Source of the DNA: Haematococcus lacustris
Taxonomy: Eukaryota > Chlorophyta > Chlorophyceae > Chlamydomonadales > Haematococcaceae
Direction: 5' to 3'
Assembly (NCBI GenBank): GCA_030144725.1
Contig: JASKMD010000031.1
Coordinates: forward strand, 5,540,999 to 5,604,998
Length of the DNA: 64,000 nt
Shown in pieces: positions 63,896-64,000 of this stretch (positions are counted from its first letter, which is position 1; every line of letters begins with the position of its first letter). The notes beneath the pieces are model-generated. The model was given only the letters and a program-made list of their open reading frames with translations. It did no database searches and was not told the origin of the DNA. Both the position numbers and the translations under genes were made by a program.

Positions 63896-64000
63896 CCTAG
63901 CAAGTCATTGCAAGACGCAAACCCATGGTCATGGCCCATATCTGCAACACAGTAGCCGCCCTGCATGGCGATGAGCTGGGGGTAGCAGCAGGTGCCGGTG
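63896..64000. other. Window edge; possible exon start, not called
   Basis: After an acceptor-like ACACAG at about 63948-63953 one plus-strand frame stays open to the edge (Ala-Ala-Leu-His-Gly-Asp-Glu-Leu-Gly). Too little is present to support a gene. Confidence 0.15.

Noticed and set aside
63543..63974. Pro-rich 143-codon plus-strand frame
   Set aside because: Entirely due to the C-rich minisatellite; no start context or splice support.

Overview
The window looks like nuclear DNA of a green alga, most likely a chlamydomonadalean chlorophyte. The evidence is the many short exons joined by GT-AG introns, abundant CAG/CTG and C-rich simple repeats inside introns, a cilium gene (CFAP58) beside chloroplast-type genes, and a mixed transposon load. 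The genus cannot be fixed from the sequence alone. There is one assembly gap of 500 Ns (61582-62081).

Layout. 1-2446: no gene recognised. 2447-3298: short hAT transposon with an 8-bp target duplication. 3363-6239 (-): eight-exon gene for an unknown protein with one membrane span. 6660-11764: 5.1-kb foldback element with arms of about 1.5-1.6 kb and a 7-bp target duplication. 12578-13102 (-): small DUF6737-like plastid membrane protein. 14041-15234 (-): ribosomal protein eL22, five exons. 16788-23037 and 24235-30785 (-): a tandem pair of 13-exon HSPA12-type Hsp70 genes; the second carries an internally deleted pogo transposon in intron 9. 31298-39005 (-): a complete 14-exon CFAP58 gene encoding 869 aa, with a TnpB/Fanzor-like C-terminal fragment in intron 3. 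39488-40996 (+): ATP synthase protein I (Atp1/CGL160)-like membrane protein, divergent from CFAP58.

41286-54138: bracketed by a 27-bp inverted repeat and a 6-bp direct repeat, and filled mostly by a large two-ORF LINE on the minus strand. ORF1 is 1698 aa and contains two arrays of 45-aa repeats. ORF2 contains an APE endonuclease and a reverse transcriptase, the latter split by a glycine-rich insertion of about 220 aa. 54521-58914 (-): a repeat-domain gene, tentatively AP2-like. 58915-64000: repeats, including a 1.3-kb satellite of 21-bp units with a CCAGTACTGG core that runs into the gap, a small palindromic repeat and a C-rich tract. No host gene is recognised there.

The host genes do not form a pathway. 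The items most worth following up are the LINE with motifs shared between its two ORFs, the foldback element, the TnpB/Fanzor-like fragment, the HSPA12 pair with conversion-like tracts, and the repeat-domain gene.
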